From Phyto melanocephala (Eukaryota; Arthropoda; Insecta; Diptera; Rhinophoridae): a DNA stretch of 64,000 nucleotides. Shown piece after piece: positions 43,010-55,270 of this stretch. A program made the position numbers and the translations under genes. The number at the start of each line of letters is the position of its first letter. The first letter of the stretch is position 1. The notes beneath the pieces are model-generated. The model made no database searches, was not told where the DNA came from, and worked only from the letters and a program-made list of their open reading frames with translations. The stretch is taken from assembly GCA_941918925.1 (NCBI GenBank), contig OW799236.1, positions 64,318,685-64,382,684 on the forward strand, written 5' to 3'.

Positions 43010-44148
43010 AACGACCATATCATTAACCTGCAACGGCAGATTGATGAGATGAAGAGAATGATGGAAAATACAATGAGTATACGCAGATGAATTGTCACCA
43101 AAGCGCGACACCAAATCTGCAACAAGCAATTAATTTGCAACATCAAAACGTTATAAGTGGCACTATTAATACAGTTAAAAGTTCATGTTCTTTTGCTAAT
43201 CATTCTGTGCGAGAAATTGCGGAAACAATTCCGGAATTTGATCCAACAAACGAAACATCATTATCAGTTGAACAATTTATAGATAGAGTAGATAGCGCGA
43301 AACGAGCATATCAATGGGAAGACAAGTGTTTGCTTCTTGCGGTCTACAGTAAGATGAAAGGCGCTGCTCGTTTATGGTTAGATTCTCTTCAAATCCTTTA
43401 CTCAACTTGGAACGATTTTGCCAAAGAACTGAAGAACGAATTCGTATCATCCCAAGTTGAAGCAGAAATACATTTCAAAATGATAAACGCAGTACGAAAG
43501 AACGAAGAAAAAGTAGGATTATTGTTTTCGAATATATGCATTAGGTAAACGGTACAGGTTAAGTGAAAAAGCAGTTGTTAAATACATTAGAGAAGGACTT
43601 CAAAATCGTGAAATTCAAATCGCTATTGCCGCGTCGAAAATTGATTCGGTTAAGCAATTATGTGAGATTATGTCCGAATATGAGAGAAATATGTCAGATA
43701 AACGGGTGATTAAAACTATTTATACAAAAAATAAAGCAATTGTATGTGCTGAATATAAAGACGCTAATAATAATAAAAAGAAACCTTTAGCAAAATTAGG
43801 AAATGAGATTAAGTGTTATAATTGTAATGAAATGGGTCACATATCTACTAATTGCTCGAAACCTCAGAAACTCTCCGTTGTGCAAAATGTAATAAAGTTC
43901 ATGCGAAAAACGAAGTCGAATGTAAACAGAATTCTACAGTACGCAATATGTTTCGTTACAACGATGATATTTTTAAAGTTGAAGTAAAAATAAATGATAT
44001 AACATTAGGAGCTTTTGTTGATACGGGAAGTCAATGTAGTTTAATAAAAAAATCCGTGTGTAAACAAATAATTTCAGAACGAATTAAATGCAATATGCGA
44101 ACCTCCGGTATCTGTGGCGGTAACGTGTTGCAAATAAAAAAATTGTAA
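43010..44148 (+). pseudogene. Gypsy-type Gag and protease fragment
   Basis: After a short helical piece (QRQIDEMKRMMENTM, 43030-43078), the Gag body runs in the 43087-43548 frame (PEFDPTNETSLSVEQFIDRV; GAARLWLDSL). A frameshift near 43540 follows, then a CCHC knuckle CYNCNEMGHISTNC (about 43810-43853). After another frame change comes an aspartic protease start, GAFVDTGSQCSL (about 44010-44046). Nothing of RT, RNase H or integrase follows, and no LTR was seen. The 5' end is replaced by the satellite. Confidence 0.8.
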
Positions 44149-44484
44149 ATATAATAATTATTGATATTGAAGTACTAGTTTTGACCCATATATCCGCCAT
44201 TTTATTTTGGATGCCATTTTAGATTTGAAGTTATTAATAGTTTGTTGTATTCTACTGGACAAGCCCAAGGCCAATTTATTCAACAGGTAGCCTTGATTCG
44301 TCAGCTGATAAATGTTTTCTTCACCAATTTTAAACTTCAGCAGCCAAAGTAAATGGATAAAAAGTATTTCTCCTTCTCCCTATTTTTTCATTTATTTCAA
44401 ATGTCAAACTTCATATATAAAATTAAACAATATAAATTATATATACCAATATTGAGGGGGTTGAAGTGGGTACAGTTTTAATTA
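44149..44484. other. Spacer with a scrambled MITE end
   Basis: It contains CAAGGCCAATTTATTCAACA at 44266 followed at once by GCCTTGATTCGTCAGCTGAT. These look like pieces of the CAAGGCGAATT MITE joined together. Otherwise no gene. The motif TTGACCCATATAT near 44176 recurs at 44998. Confidence 0.4.
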
Positions 44485-44987
44485 CGCGGCATTCAGACTA
44501 TGTTACTTGCAACACGTTACTGTAACATGTTACACATATTTGTGGGCGAAGGGAGTAGTGAAGGCAGACACGTTACAAAAGTAACACGATTTCTGTTTTT
44601 CATGTTACTTTTTGACGTTTCTCTTTTGACCTTTTCGTTTTTTCTTCTATTTTTCTTTATTCTCTTTCGTATATCAAACAGGAATGATCCCTCAATTAAT
44701 TGTCAAATTAAATTGAAGGACAATTGACAAATGTTTATGGCTGGATTAGGAGCTAAATTTGATTTATAATAGCTTATTGGTTTTTTAACACAATTGTGAA
44801 TTTAATAACAACTTTTTTTTAATGACAATTGTATAATTGAAATTGAATAAGCAACGAAACCAAAACAAAAAATTAAAAAGAGACAAGTTTGTAGTAACAT
44901 AATGTAAATGCTTGAAGTTTTTGGAAGTTACTTTAAAACGAAATAAGAAAAGAGTCATGTTACAAGTTACACAGTCTGAATGCCGTG
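44485..44987. mobile_element. 503-bp Tourist-like PIF/Harbinger MITE
   Basis: Inverted ends CGCGGCATTCAGACTATGTT (left) and the complement of CACGGCATTCAGACTGTGTA (right), flanked by TTA on both sides (44482-44484, 44988-44990). The interior is AT-rich and non-coding. Its ends resemble those of the element at 377-6337. Confidence 0.78.
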
Positions 44988-45611
44988 TTACTTGATTTGA
45001 CCCATATATAAATTAATTGTACGCCATTTTGTAGTGGCTGCCTTCATGAATTTAATTTTTTTTGTAGTGTCTTATTTTGCTAGTTTATTCAAAACTAGCA
45101 TTTAACCCGCTACTTCGTTAGCGCAGTTCTTACAATTTATTGAATACTCAAGTTCAATTTATAATTATTAAATATTTTTGGTTAAATTTATGAAAATTTG
45201 TATCTTTGATTCAATTTACTTAGAATAATAAAAAGGAGAGTAAGGATATATCAAGCATATATTTCCTAACTAAAAGCCAGATCAATGCTACTGAGTTTCA
45301 AAAATTAATATGCATAATTTGCAAAAATTACCCTAAAAATAATTAAAGTAACATATGTGTTTCCTTCACTAAAGCTTCCACTTGGTTTATTATTACCTTT
45401 GTTCAGAAATCTATGTATACAAAATATAAAAAATGAGAAAAAGTAATTTTGGTCGTCCAGAATATTAGGATTTAGACCTCGGATCAATAAACACTAATTT
45501 TAAGAATCTATATTTACAAACGTATAAATACAAAGAGTACAATAAAAATGCGAAAAGGCTTTTTTGTGTCTCCAATATCATTTTAATTCTAAACTTGAAT
45601 CAATACTCCCC

Positions 45612-48600
45612 AACTACACGGCAGCGACCACTACCCAATTCACATACAACTTAATTTACCTTCTTCAAAAGTCAGTAATATAATACATAAAAGGACTTAC
45701 TTTAATACCGAAAGGGAAACTGGGATAAATTTCAGAGTTACCTTAATACCATTGCTCCCATTAATATCTCTACAAACATCAATAAGGATGTGGCAATACT
45801 ACAAAAAACTCTTATAACAGCCGCAAACATTGCTATACAACACTACAAACACCAGAAAATGAAAAAATACTCCTATTGGTGGAACGATGAATTAAGTAGA
45901 TTACGCGACTCAAAACAAAAACTATTTAGCAAATTCAAAAAACACCCTACCGTCGAAAACAGGATTGCTTACAAAAAAGCAAACAGCATTTTCAAATTAA
46001 ATTGCAAACGTACAAAAAGAGACGCTTTTTTTACCTTCACAAACGAAATCAACCCCAACACTGCCATCAAGAAAATCTGGAACAATATTCGTAAACTGAG
46101 AGGGAACTTCTCACCTACACAAATCCATTACATTGCTCACAACAACCAAACCTTCTACAACCCACAAGATATTGCAAACATATTTGCTCAAACGTGGTCC
46201 CTTCAATCTAATGACGACAACTTCAATAGAAACTTTGTAAACAATAAAAATAACTTAGACATCCAGGTAAATTATCACTTAAACAAGTCTACAATACTGT
46301 TTGAGGAAAATATTTCCATAATCGAAATGCAATCTACCCTAAACAGCCAGAAAGGCAAAACTCCAGGCTTTGACAAAATTTCATACCCTATACTCAAAAA
46401 TCTACCTGACAATATAAAACTTCATATTCTAAAAATTTTTAACATAATTTTTACAAATTCCACCATACCCCAACAATGGAAAACTTCAACTATAATACCG
46501 ATATCTAAACCAAACCAAGATTTAACTCTTGTTGAAAGTTACCGTCCAATCTCCTTAATCCCCTGTATGGCCAAACATTTAGAAAAAATCATAGCTACTA
46601 GAATTACATGGTACCTTTTAAAAACCAAACTCTTAAGTAGTAATCAAATGGCTTTCAAACCTACCAAAGGCACAATTGATGCCCTCCTATACTTTGCCGC
46701 AAATGCCCTCTCCCACCGTAACCATATTTCTATAATATCTGTTGATTTTGAAAAAGCATTTGATCGAGTAGGCATCCACACAATAATTTCACAACTCATA
46801 GAATGGAAATTCGGACCAAAAATTATCAATTTTATATTCGCCTTCCTATCTAAATAACAGAAAAATACGTGTTAAAGCCAACAATGCCTTTTCAAACGTC
46901 AAACCTCTACATAACGGTATTCCACAAGGGTCCCCGTTATCAGTGGTCCTGTTCCAAATTGCAACAAATAAACTCAACAAAATTATCCAAGACAACTCAT
47001 TCTTTAATCATGTAATATACGCCGATGATTTATACATAATACTTAAACACGTTCGGAATGTATTTATCCAACAAAAAATAGATGAACTATTTACTTCCCT
47101 AAACAATTGGTGCAATAAATCAGGTGCAAAAATCTCTTTTTCAAAAACAAAATGTATTCACATATGCAGAAAGAAAATGTCATGCAATGTCATTAATATT
47201 AATATAAATGGCAACCACATTGAAAAGGTCAATAACCTTAAAATTCTTGGCATATTTTTTAACAACAGACTTACATGGAACTCACATATTGAATTCTTAA
47301 AAAAATCTTTACAACCCCGGTTCAATCTTATCAAATGTCTTGCGACAAATAAAGGAGATTCCCACCCTACTGCTGTCTTAAATGCGGTCCGCAGTCTTAT
47401 CCTATCCAAACTCGATTATGGTCTAGAAATTTATGGCAAAGCGCCAAAATCACTGCTTTCAAAATTGAAACCTATCTATAACACATCAATAAGGCTCGCC
47501 CTTGGAGCTTTTCAAACCACCCCTACAAAAAATCTTTTGGCTGAAGCAGGATTTCCAACTCTAGAAAACAGATTCTCGGATTCTCTCTTACAGCCGCCAA
47601 ATCTGCTAAAAACATGAGTATTAACATCAAGTCCCAAGGAGTATATATTCCCACGGAACCCCCCTGGAAGTTAAAGGAATCCACTTTTATTCTACAACTA
47701 GCAAAACTACCAAAAAACTCCACGCCAAATGAAACTTACATATCCATCTTCAATGAAATAACATCAAATTTGAAAACTAAAAATTGGAAAATGCTGTTCA
47801 CAGACGGTTCTAAAACCCCTACCTGCACATCAATGGCAATCATAAACGAAAACCTGAAAACAGAATTTCTCGGAATCTTAGACCAACGATGCTCAATTTT
47901 CACTGCAGAAGATACAGCATTATTAATTACGCTAAACAAATATAAAAAATACCGCGGGAAATTCCTTATCTGCTCAGACTCAAAATCTTCAATCACAGCA
48001 ACACTAAATATAAAAAATAAAAGCATCATCATTTCAAAAATAAGAGACTTGTTAATTAGATACCACACTAAATTTAAAATCATGTGGATACCAATTCACA
48101 TTGGCATAGTTGGCAACACATTAGCAGATGAAGCTGCGAAATATGCCACTTATGCTCCTATCATAAAACACACTTCAACTAGCAAACAAGATATTACATC
48201 TACAATTTCCACTTTTATTACACAAACAGAAATTACAGAATGGACTACTTACAACCACTACTACAAAACTATTAATCAAAATAAAACTGTCCCAATATTC
48301 CCCCCAAATATTTCTAGAGCAAATTTACAAAAATATATACGGCTAAGACTAGGACATACTTTGATGACCCACAAATATATAGTAAACGGGACGACCCCAC
48401 AAGATTGTCCATTATGCAGCAGAGACACACTAAACATACACCACCTGATAAACAATTGCAATGTCATTAAAAACATACAGACAAAGCTTTATGGTGAGGA
48501 CTGCCTTCACTTCCTGTTACAAAACATCAACGCTGAAAATATTAATAAAACTATTAACGTCTTGAAACAATGCAATATATATAAATTCATGTAAAGAAAA

Positions 48601-48696
48601 AAAGTTAAGGTCAAAAACCGCTGTCGTTAGCATTCTTTTTTTTTATTTTCATAATTTATTATGAACTTAAAACTTGTTAAATAAATAAATAAATAA
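45612..48696 (+). mobile_element. 5'-truncated I-like non-LTR retrotransposon
   Basis: The element holds an RT and RNase H ORF2 and ends in AAATAAATAAATAAATAAT (48678-48696), like the TAA-repeat tails of I factors. The Helitron repeat unit continues across it: TTGAATCAATAC before, TCCTTTATTTCAC after. The endonuclease and ORF1 are absent. Confidence 0.8.
45690..48594 (+). pseudogene. I-like ORF2: reverse transcriptase and RNase H
   Basis: The frame enters in the linker (YYWWNDELSRLR-type block near 45880). It has RT motifs TPGFDKISYPILKNL, SYRPISLIPCMAKHLEKII, SVDFEKAFDRVG (about 46740), GIPQGSPLSVVLF (about 46918) and YADDLYII (about 47020). The RNase H in the 47614-48594 frame keeps the catalytic set: FTDGSK, TAED, CSDSKSS and GNTLADEAAK. 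A C-terminal zinc pattern, CPLCSRDTLNIHHLINNC, ends the protein. One-base frameshifts near 46850 and 47575 break it into three frames; otherwise no stop interrupts the domains, so decay is recent or moderate. Confidence 0.83.
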
Positions 48697-49910
48697 ATAA
48701 TCCTTTATTTCACAATTTTAACTTTATAAACGTAAAATATACAAAAAGTCCCATTAAAGTTCAGAAAAGTACCTTCATGGTCGGCCATACCATTTTTAGT
48801 CTCATCTTGTATCAATAGTCACTAATTTCGAAATTCTTGCTTCGCAAACGTTAAAAATACAAAAAGTACCATAAAAATTCAAAAAAGTACATTTGTGGTC
48901 GGCTATAACATTTTCAGTTTCACCTGGAATCAAAAGTCCTTGATTGTAAGATCCTGCCTTCATAAACGTAGAAAATACAAAAAGTACCATTACAATTCAT
49001 AAAAGTACCTTCTTTGTCGCCCGTAACCTTTTCAGTTTTACCTTGTATCAATAGTCACTAATTTCGAAATTCTTGCTTCGCAAACGTTAAAAATACAAAA
49101 AGTACCATAAAAATTTAAAAAAGTACATTTGTGATCGGCTATAACATTTTCAGTTTCACCTGGAATCAAAAGTCCTTGATTGTAAGATCCTGCCTTCATA
49201 AACGTAGAAAATACAAAAAGTACCATAAAAATTTAAAAAAGTACCATCTTGGTCGCCCGTAACATTTTCAGTTTTACCTGGAATCAAAAGCCCTGGATTG
49301 TACAATCCCACCTTCATAAACGTAGGAAAACCAAAAGTATCATAAAAAATCAAAAAAGTGCTTTTTTGGTCGCCCATGACATTTTCAGTCTCACCTTGTA
49401 TCAATAGTCACCAATTTCAATATTCTAGCTTCGCAAACGTTGAAAATACAAAGAGTACCATACAAATTCAAATTCCCCTTAGGGGTTTAAAATTTCAAAA
49501 AAGGCCAGACACCTGTCACCTTATTTTTTGTACAAATTGCAATACTTTTTAAATTTTATTTGTATCATTTTTAGTTTAGCAGATATAAGATTACCGATTT
49601 TACCCTTTTTTACCCCCTTAAAGTACGAATTTCCAAAAATCCCTTCTTAGTGGAGCTAATTGAAACATTGAAAGAGGAACCGATTGTCCAAATTTCATGT
49701 CTCTAGCTCTTTGCGTTTGGGCTGTGCGATGATGAATCAGTCAGTCAGTCAGTCACGTTACTCTTTTATATAAATATATAGATTATTTTATCCTACAACT
49801 TTGTCGGTTAGTAAGAAATTTATCTAACATTTTTTACGAATATCCCTAGAGTCATAATGTAGCTATAAATTGTTAATTACACTGTGCAAGAAATTTACAC
49901 TTTTTTTCGT

Positions 49911-50372
49911 GACAAGCTGGGCACCTGGCGTTTTAACATAATTCGGGTACGCTGAATTCAGTGGTGCCCGCGGTTTTTTAAGATTAACTCTGGTTTTTGA
50001 GATATACCGTTATTTCGAAAATGGAGGAGGTTGCACAACATATGTTCGCGTAACTCAAAAACGCTTTAGCTTATTGAAAAAACTTAAAAAACCGAAAAAA
50101 CTTCTTTCTAATATTCGCAGTCGTTTTAGAAACAAAATTTTTTTTTTTTTTTAAAAAATTAATTTTTTTTATCAAAATTTCGAAATTTTTGTTTTTTAAA
50201 AATTCATAAAAAATCAAAAAATGCAGCTAGGCTTCTAATTTTTTGCAGACATATAAAAAACGAAGCTGATCATAAAACAAGCCATAAATCTTTCAAATCT
50301 GTTAGCAATTTTTGATTCTATTCACAAAAGTCGACAAATTTTAGTTAATTTAAGAATTTCATAAAACGCAAT
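49911..50372 (+). repeat. Left terminal inverted repeat of the long-TIR transposon
   Basis: It contains GGTGCCCGCGGTTTTTTAAG, TATACCGTTATTTCGAAAAT and GAGGAGGTTGCACAAC, all repeated in reverse complement at 52926-53373. It ends at TTCATAAAACGCAA. Confidence 0.85.
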
Positions 50373-50778
50373 ATTTGTATGGGAGCCCCCCTAAGAAGTG
50401 AAGTTACCGATTAAAAAATTCTTAGAATTAAGAAATAAAGTCATAAATGCTTACATCTTTGTATTTTATTGTGCTTACAAAACCATACAAATCGGTCTTT
50501 TATTGTGCAGTCAAAACTGCACTAATCGGTCTTGTAAAAAACTTAAATAACATATTCAATTGTTATACCTGGAACAGGTAGAAATATTATTCGTCCTGGT
50601 TTATTTACAAAACATGGTCATGAAGGTCTCGACAGGTACTTTGATTAAAACAATTACAGTATAAATAAGAGTTCCTCAACCCCTTCACTGTCTTATGGAA
50701 AGTGCTTGCGAAAGTGATTAGTGATGTTTAAAGCCTTTGACAGTCTTGCATCTAATCAGTTATACTGAAATATATAAG

Positions 50779-52610
50779 ATGGAGGCATGTAAAAAGTTTA
50801 ATTTCTTTTGTTATGTGTGTGGGAAATATAAAAATATGCCAAGTCGCCGTAAAATCACTACTGAAACAAGTACCTAGTATGAATCATATTTTTCTTTAAG
50901 TGTTATATATGGTATAAATGTATCAACCGTCATGTATCACGGTTCCATGCAGTCACAATGAAATCATGCAATATCGTCTGGATATAATGGTACGGCGTCT
51001 AAAATTATCTCCATTTTAGCACCTGGTGTACAAATATACGGTGCTATCAACCGCCATAGACGATTTACGACTTTTTATTTAATCTATTGAGAATAATTCT
51101 ATCGCGTATTGTACTGACATCCGCGGCTTGGTTTTAACAATGCAAAATAAATATAATCCTGGAGATTGGCGCTTATTTATTGATTCTTCCAAAAGTAGCT
51201 TAAAAGCAGTTTTGCTACATGTCACTAATTTAAAAAGTCCTATTTCGATAGCACTAAGCACAAATACTAAAGAGACATACGCATTAATGAAAAAAATAAT
51301 GCAGTTAATCTATATATATAAAAGTGAAACTTTGTGTGTGTGTGTGTGTTAGACTCCGAAACTGTAAAACCGATCGGGCTCAAACTTTGGTGAGTTGTTG
51401 TACACATACCAGGGAGTGTTTATGGGTGAAAAAAAGTGGGCGGGGCCACGCCCATAAACAATTAGTTATCAGTTTTAGCTACTTGCACTTGACCGATTTT
51501 TCTGAAACTTTGCACATATATCGAGCTGTCATGACTAAATTATTTCGTGATAAGAAAAGTGGGCAGGGCCACGCCCCTAAAAAAGTTTTAATCTTGAGGT
51601 ACTTGCACTGGACCGATTTTTCTGAAACTTTGCACAGATATCGAGCTGTCATGACCAAACAATTTCGTGATTAGAAAAGTGGGCAGTGCCACGCCCATAA
51701 GAAATAGGTATCATTTTGAGGTACTTGCACTGGACCGATTATTCTGAAACTTTGCACACATATTGAGCTGTTATGACTTTACAATTTCGTGATTAGAAAA
51801 GTGGGCAATGGTGGGTTTTTGAACTTGATATTCAATTAAAATTCAGAATGCATTTCGATTCATTAAGGGGCGTAGCAACGCGCGCCGGGTTTGGCTAGTT
51901 AAATATAAAGACCACAAGTGAAAAATATGCGCAGATTTAAAAGTGGTAACACTTTTAAGAGGCATGCAATTGGGCTATACTAAAAATATGTGCTTCATGT
52001 GCTTATGGAATATGCGTTTCGATGGCACAATACACGGGATTGGGCTTTACGTGAGGAAAGCAGATTGCATAGAAACAATGTTATTGAATTACCACTTGTG
52101 GCGATGGAAAGTATTTTGCTTCCTCCACTCCACATCAAACTGGGTATTGTAAAAAATGTTATAAAAGCATTGAGCTTAGATGGTGTTGCTTTTACCGAAT
52201 TGCACCGAATTTTTCCACGATTAAGCGGCATGAAAGTAAAAGAAGGTATGAACTCTAACTACTTTATTTAATTAGATTTATATTTCTTATCATAATGTTT
52301 TTATTTTACAGGAACTCTTAATGGACCAGACATTCGTCGTCTTATGAAGGACCATGAATTTGAGGTTGCATTGAATGATATCGAGCTATTGGCCTGGAAT
52401 TGTGTGAAATCAATAATAGAAAATGTATTAGGAAATCATCAGTCTGAAAACTGGCGAATTTTAATCAAAAATATGCTAACCGCATTTAAAAACTTAAACG
52501 TTAGAATGCCATTGAAAATACATTTTTTGCATTACCATGCCGAAAAATTTACTGAACAATCACCAGCCGAGTCTGATGAACATGGCTACTTAACAACACA
52601 AATTTTTTAG
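50779..52610 (+). pseudogene. Unnamed transposase-like protein of the long-TIR transposon
   Basis: The protein family is familiar to me only as uncharacterised proteins common in arthropod genomes. An early Cys pair appears in FNFFCYVCGKY (about 50800). The core begins GDWRLFIDSSKSSLKAVLLH (51162-51221), which reads like the first strands of an RNase H fold with its Asp. After the Helitron insert come CADLKVVTLLRG (second Asp, about 51940) and a CFMCLW zinc-like motif (about 51990). A frameshift near 52010 leads to LPLVAMESILLPPLHIKLG (about 52095-52150). A GT-AG intron (about 52246-52310) joins it to GPDIRRLMKDHEFE and a helical end, with Glu in IIENVLGN (about 52420), stopping at 52610 short of the usual length. 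The DDE reading is inference. Confidence 0.65.
51309..51898 (+). mobile_element. Non-autonomous Helitron, 590 bp
   Basis: It starts TCTATATATATAAAAGTGAA after an A and ends CGCGCCGGGTTTGGCTAG before a T, as Helitrons do. A GC-rich segment (CGCGCGCCGGG) precedes the CTAG. Inside is a (TG)n run and three tandem units of about 120 bp (starting near 51481, 51601 and 51723, each with ACTTGCAC and CCGATT). It lies inside the transposase-like gene. Confidence 0.8.
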
Positions 52611-52925
52611 TTTGGTTATTATAAAAAATTACATCTTTTCTGAAAAAATCAAAAGTTGTAGACAGAATCACTTATAGCTTATTTTGTTTGGAACTTTGTT
52701 TGTTATACGCGTAGAACTCTTGCCTTAAATTTTGCACCTGCAGCGCCTGAGATACCCCTAGACGGGCCAAATGACCAGCGCAACTTTATTTTTCATTCCC
52801 ATCATTTGTTTCTAAGGCCTAGGATTCACTCCTAGGGGGATAAAATGTATGACCGACCTCCCATGTTTTTCGTTCTTAACATTTTCTTAAATTATACTTT
52901 CCCTTTATCACCATCCCTTAGGGGG

Positions 52926-53373
52926 GTTGCGTTTTATGAAATTCTTAAATTAACTAAAATTAAACTAAACTATAACTTTTGTGAATAGAATCAAAAGTTG
53001 CTAACAGATTTTAAAGATTTATGGCTTCTTTTGTTATCAGCTGCATTTTTTAGTTTTTTATGAATTTTTAAAAACCAAAAATTTCGAAATTTTGATAAAA
53101 AATTTAATTAAAAAAAAAAAATATGTTTCTAAAACGACTGCGGATATTAGAAAGAAGTTTTACTTTTATTAAAGGAAATTTCGGAATTTCGGTTTATTAA
53201 GTTTTTTCAATAAGCTAAAGCGTTTTTGAGTTACGCGAACATATGTTGTGCAACCTCCTCCATTTTCGAAATAACGGTATATCTCGAAAACCAGAGCCAA
53301 TCTTAAAAAACCGCGGGCACCACTGGATTCAGCGTACCCGAATTATGCTAAAACGTTAGGTGCCCGGCTTGTC
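52926..53373 (-). repeat. Right terminal inverted repeat of the long-TIR transposon
   Basis: The reverse complement of 49911-50372, with small indels in the A/T runs near 53110 and 53180. It begins inside at TTGCGTTTTATGAA and ends at GGCTTGTC. Confidence 0.85.
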
Positions 53374-55079
53374 TGTTTTTTCAACTAGCATAGTGTTATT
53401 TTCTATCAATTAACCCAGGGCTAAAAAATTTTGATTTCTGTGGCAAAAATATGCCAATGGATTTCAATAGTGATTTATTTCCCGATATTTACACACCACA
53501 CACAGATCTAAGCAATATGTAGGGGTTTCTGAAATTTGATTTCAACCAAAACAAGGACAGACGAAAAGAGGAACAATGATTAATCGACTTTAAAAAAAAA
53601 TGTATTTGATTGCGTGGGAAATGAATATTGCAGGCACCACAGGTGAAAGGTATAATAAAAATTATACCTAAACAAAACTGCAATACAAACCATAACCCAA
53701 GATAGTGGTTAACTGAAAAATTTCAATTGACATGTCACTCCAATAAATAAATGGTGAAACTGTGTCTGCATCTGTGTAACTACGACGCTTATATCACTGT
53801 CTTTATTGTTTTATTTTTTTTATTTTAACATGTTCTAATAATGGATATCCACAGATTATAGTTCTTGTGTTCGTAAACTGACTCGTAGTCCTTTCATTTA
53901 AGTTTATTTCATAAATACAACAATAGAAACATTTATATGTCATTCAATTGTCACAAAATTTGCATTAGTATTTGCTTTTTACATTTCCCGATATTTCAAT
54001 AGCAATGTAAATTGTTTTTCTTGTATTTTGTGTATGTATTTTTTAATTTTATTTGCCAACTTTATTTATTCAGAAGATCTAACACTAGACAACAAAATTG
54101 AGAAAATTAATAAGCATATTAATGTACATATGTACATGTCACTTGCGGTAGCGTGAACACATTTAATTAAAATGAATGTTATTTCTTTATTGATCCTCTA
54201 GATACAAAGATGAAAAAACTACTTTTGTAACTAAAATTGTTTAAATTATGGAGGTAATGTAAAAGGGAGAAAAAATTGCATGAATTCTAATTCCTTTAAG
54301 TTGCCTATATGATGCTAAAAAATAATAAATTGCCATGCCAAATCTTATATACCTTTTGCCTTCATGAAAATTTGTCAAAATTCCAATAACTTAGATATCA
54401 GATTCAATGTATTTACGGTCCAAATCATAAGATATGTCTTTTCTTTCGTACGACATTTTAGATGTTAGATGTTTTTTAACTGGTAAAAAATAATATATTG
54501 GTCATTTTGTTTTGAACGCCATTTGGAATTAAAATTTTGAATTATTCAAGGTCTTTTATTTGATACTTACCCATATGAGAATCTTTGACGCTACCTTGGA
54601 TTCTGAACTTTGACAACACTCTAACTTCTTGATTATAAGACGTTAGAGAGTAAGAACGAATCAAATAAGCATACTCAGCAGAACAGACACTCTGCTAACG
54701 TTCTTCGATTTTATTCAAAGTACCATCCCGAAATGAGAGTGTGGATCAATAATCACCACCTCTATAAGGGAAACCCAATATATACTGATAGACCGAAAAT
54801 TAATTCTGGATCTCGTGGCAAGTACTTCCAGTGAATCAGAGATTGAGAAGTTGTTTACACTTAGTACCAATGTATTGCATTTCAAGCAAAAATTTTTGAA
54901 AATTTGCTGCTCTGAAATCTAACACAGTCAAGTTAGCTCCACTGTGCGAACTTAACGACAAGATTGAAGTATATTTTATGCCTCTAGCAAACGCTGAAGG
55001 ATGTGTGGTTGCAAAATCCCTTAAGTCAGTAATATCGCTGAGAGAAACGAAAATACTTCTATCTTTGGAGAAAAAAGAC
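53374..55079. other. No gene recognised
   Basis: AT-rich sequence. The part from about 54600 is less AT-rich and may be a decayed non-LTR coding region leading into the fragment at 55080, but no frame is convincing. Confidence 0.4.
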
Positions 55080-55270
55080 CTGAAGCTACTAACAGGATTC
55101 TTGACTGGTTATTGCGAAATGAAAACCGAAATCGATCGTCTTCTGATGTTACCGTGAGGAGGAGGATACGGTGAAACATTTACTTTGTCACTGATCAGCA
55201 CTTATTGCGAGGAGACTTAGGCTCTTTAATCAATATGTAATTGACTCTACCCATGATCCAAGAGTGTCCT
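55080..55270 (+). pseudogene. C-terminal end of a non-LTR ORF2
   Basis: The plus strand reads LKLLTGFLTGYCEM (about 55080-55121). After frame changes an EEEDTVKHLLCH-like run follows (about 55155-55190), the usual zinc-binding tail after RNase H in I/LOA/R1-type ORF2. It is short and decayed. Confidence 0.5.

Larger units (their letters stand above)
45095..49782 (-). mobile_element. Helitron, minus strand, carrying an I-like element
   Basis: Read on the minus strand it begins TCTATATATTTATATAAAAG at 49782, after an A. It ends GGGTTAAATGCTAG at 45095, before a T: the 5' TC and 3' CTAG ends and the A/T insertion site of Helitrons. The plus-strand CAGTCAGTCAGTCAGTCACG block lies just inside the 5' end. 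The middle has at least five related units with AAAGTACC and GGTCGCCC motifs (48720-49480), including a nearly exact 236-bp tandem duplication (48800-49230). No Rep/helicase gene. Without the insert it is about 1.6 kb. Confidence 0.75.
49911..53373 (+). mobile_element. DNA transposon with about 450-bp terminal inverted repeats
   Basis: The two ends (49911-50372 and 52926-53373) are inverted copies at about 90%, starting GACAAGCYGGGCACC. The 2.5-kb interior codes on the plus strand for a transposase-like protein with a 65-bp intron. A small Helitron (51309-51898) lies inside the gene. No target duplication could be read. The superfamily is not clear to me. Confidence 0.78.

Noticed and set aside
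44500..44727. 75-residue hydrophobic frame
   Set aside because: It lies inside a MITE with inverted ends and is explained by T-rich sequence.
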